Shown here in pieces: positions 40,999 to 41,615 of a DNA stretch of 41,615 bases; the stretch's first letter is position 1; each line of letters opens with the position of its first letter. Both the position numbers and the translations under genes were made by a program. A model generated the notes under the pieces. That model was given only the letters and a program-made list of their open reading frames with translations, ran no database searches and was not told the origin of the DNA. Origin of the DNA: Candidatus Eiseniibacteriota bacterium (GTDB taxonomy: Bacteria; Joyebacterota; Joyebacteria; Joyebacterales; Joyebacteraceae); assembly GCA_030613615.1 (NCBI GenBank), contig JAUWLR010000008.1, forward strand, positions 1 to 41,615, in the 5' to 3' direction.

Positions 40999-41615
40999 AT
41001 GCCAGTGACCAAGGGATACCTGGACTACCAGTCGGCATCGCCGGTCGATCCGCGCGTCGTAGAAGCGATGACCCCCCACATGACCGAAGACTTCGGGAAC
41101 CCGTCGATCCTGTTCCGGTCCGACGGTGACGCCGCGCGCCAGGCGCTCGAGGAGGCGCGCGAGCGCGTCGCCGGATTCACGGGCGCTACACCTGCCGAGA
41201 TCGTCTTCACCTCGGGAGCGACCGAGGCCAACAACATGGCCCTGAAGGGCGTGGCGCTCAAATCTCAGTCCAAGGGCAAACACATCATCTCATCCGTGGT
41301 CGAGCATCGCTCGGTCATCACTCCGCTCAAGTATCTCGAACGCCTCGGCTTCGAGGTGACCAGCCTGCCCGTGGACGCCGAGGGGTTCGTGAACCCCGAC
41401 GATGTAGAGGCGGCAATACGCGACGACACGATCCTGGTCTCCGTAATGATGGCCATCGGTGAGGTGGGCACCATCCAGCCGGTGGGGAAGATCGCGGAGA
41501 TCGCGAAGGTTGCGGGCGTGCTCTTCCACACCGACGCCACGGCGGCCGAGGCGTGGATCCCCATCGACGTGTCGACACTCCCGTTCGACCTCATGACTCT
41601 GTCGTCCAACGACAT
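40999..41615 (+). CDS. Cysteine-desulfurase-like protein without the PLP lysine (3' end outside window)
   Basis: 205 complete codons are visible, from ATG (MPVTKGYLDYQ) three bases after GGAGG; a GTG two codons later (41005) has better spacing. The fold-type-I aminotransferase pattern of NifS/IscS is clear: D-Y-Q-S-A-S-P-V-D-P-R, T-S-G-A-T-E-A-N-N-M-A, E-H-R-S-V with the stacking His, and F-H-T-D-A-T with the ring-N Asp. The lysine motif S-G-H-K-I is S-S-N-D-I, so Asp205 takes the lysine position and Asn the His. The Gln after DAT is Ala, and the N-N-E-I-G motif is I-G-E-V-G. A. fulgidus IscS is known to have Asp at that lysine. It lies 114 bases after the DsrE-like gene, in the same direction. 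Confidence 0.85.
   Translation, partial: MPVTKGYLDYQSASPVDPRVVEAMTPHMTEDFGNPSILFRSDGDAARQALEEARERVAGFTGATPAEIVFTSGATEANNMALKGVALKSQSKGKHIISSVVEHRSVITPLKYLERLGFEVTSLPVDAEGFVNPDDVEAAIRDDTILVSVMMAIGEVGTIQPVGKIAEIAKVAGVLFHTDATAAEAWIPIDVSTLPFDLMTLSSND

Overview
The window reads as one stretch of a high-GC bacterial chromosome, probably an uncultured or candidate-phylum lineage on the FCB side of the tree. That placement is inference. It rests on secreted beta-helix proteins, DUF3857/transglutaminase-like proteins, receiver domains fused to a PEP-synthase-type ATP-binding domain, an Hdr/fumarate-reductase cluster and FeoAB iron uptake. There are no rRNA or tRNA genes, CRISPR arrays, transposases or phage genes. 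Most long antisense ORFs are GC-driven shadows.

Layout. 1-4.1 kb (minus): a nested palindromic repeat, glutamine-dependent NAD synthetase and an O-antigen-ligase/TPR protein. 4.2-5.4 kb (plus): a secreted beta-helix protein behind a near-consensus promoter. 5.5-8.8 kb (minus): VOC protein, GNAT acetyltransferase and S9 prolyl oligopeptidase. 8.8-12.0 kb (minus): DtxR-type regulator, FeoB-associated Cys-rich peptide, FeoA and FeoB, behind a promoter whose -10 is covered by a perfect inverted repeat. 12.1-13.4 kb: a second beta-helix protein. 13.6-19.8 kb (minus): hdrA-hdrC-hdrB-frdB-frdA, a tight operon behind a structured leader with its own promoter and intrinsic terminator. 20.2-22.7 kb (minus): a fold-type-II PLP enzyme and a TGS-domain GTPase, separated by the second copy of the palindromic repeat. 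22.9-25.2 kb: a secreted pectate-lyase-like protein divergent from a flippase-like membrane protein. 25.2-26.7 kb (plus): a structured leader and a tandem-domain methyltransferase. 26.7-29.6 kb: an asparagine-synthetase-like class II synthetase core (minus) divergent from glutamate dehydrogenase (plus). 29.8-36.8 kb (minus): receiver/PPDK-N protein and two DUF3857 paralogues. 37.1-41.6 kb (plus): an unknown exported protein, HAD hydrolase, M50 peptidase, TusA-like and DsrE-like proteins, and a cysteine-desulfurase-like gene cut by the window end.

Main points of interest. (1) Three secreted beta-helix proteins at unlinked sites end in the same tag, consensus [PA]-V-[EQ]-x-[RT]-[ST]-W-G-x-I-K-[SA]-[LM]-[YH]-R; this is my best candidate for an undescribed sorting or anchoring system. 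(2) The asparagine-synthetase-like gene has two PyrR-like hairpins (hexaloop CNGNGA) flanking an intrinsic terminator, the second sequestering the ribosome binding site. (3) The HdrABC-fumarate reductase cluster carries an HdrA whose C-terminal MvhD-like domain has lost its cysteines. (4) The cysteine-desulfurase-like protein beside the TusA/DsrE pair has Asp where the PLP lysine should be. (5) Two leader RNAs with their own promoters match nothing I recognise.

Many promoters were found by eye as a TTGxxx box, exactly 17 nt and a TAxxxT-like box. All are unverified predictions. Starts were chosen from Shine-Dalgarno spacing and family N-termini.
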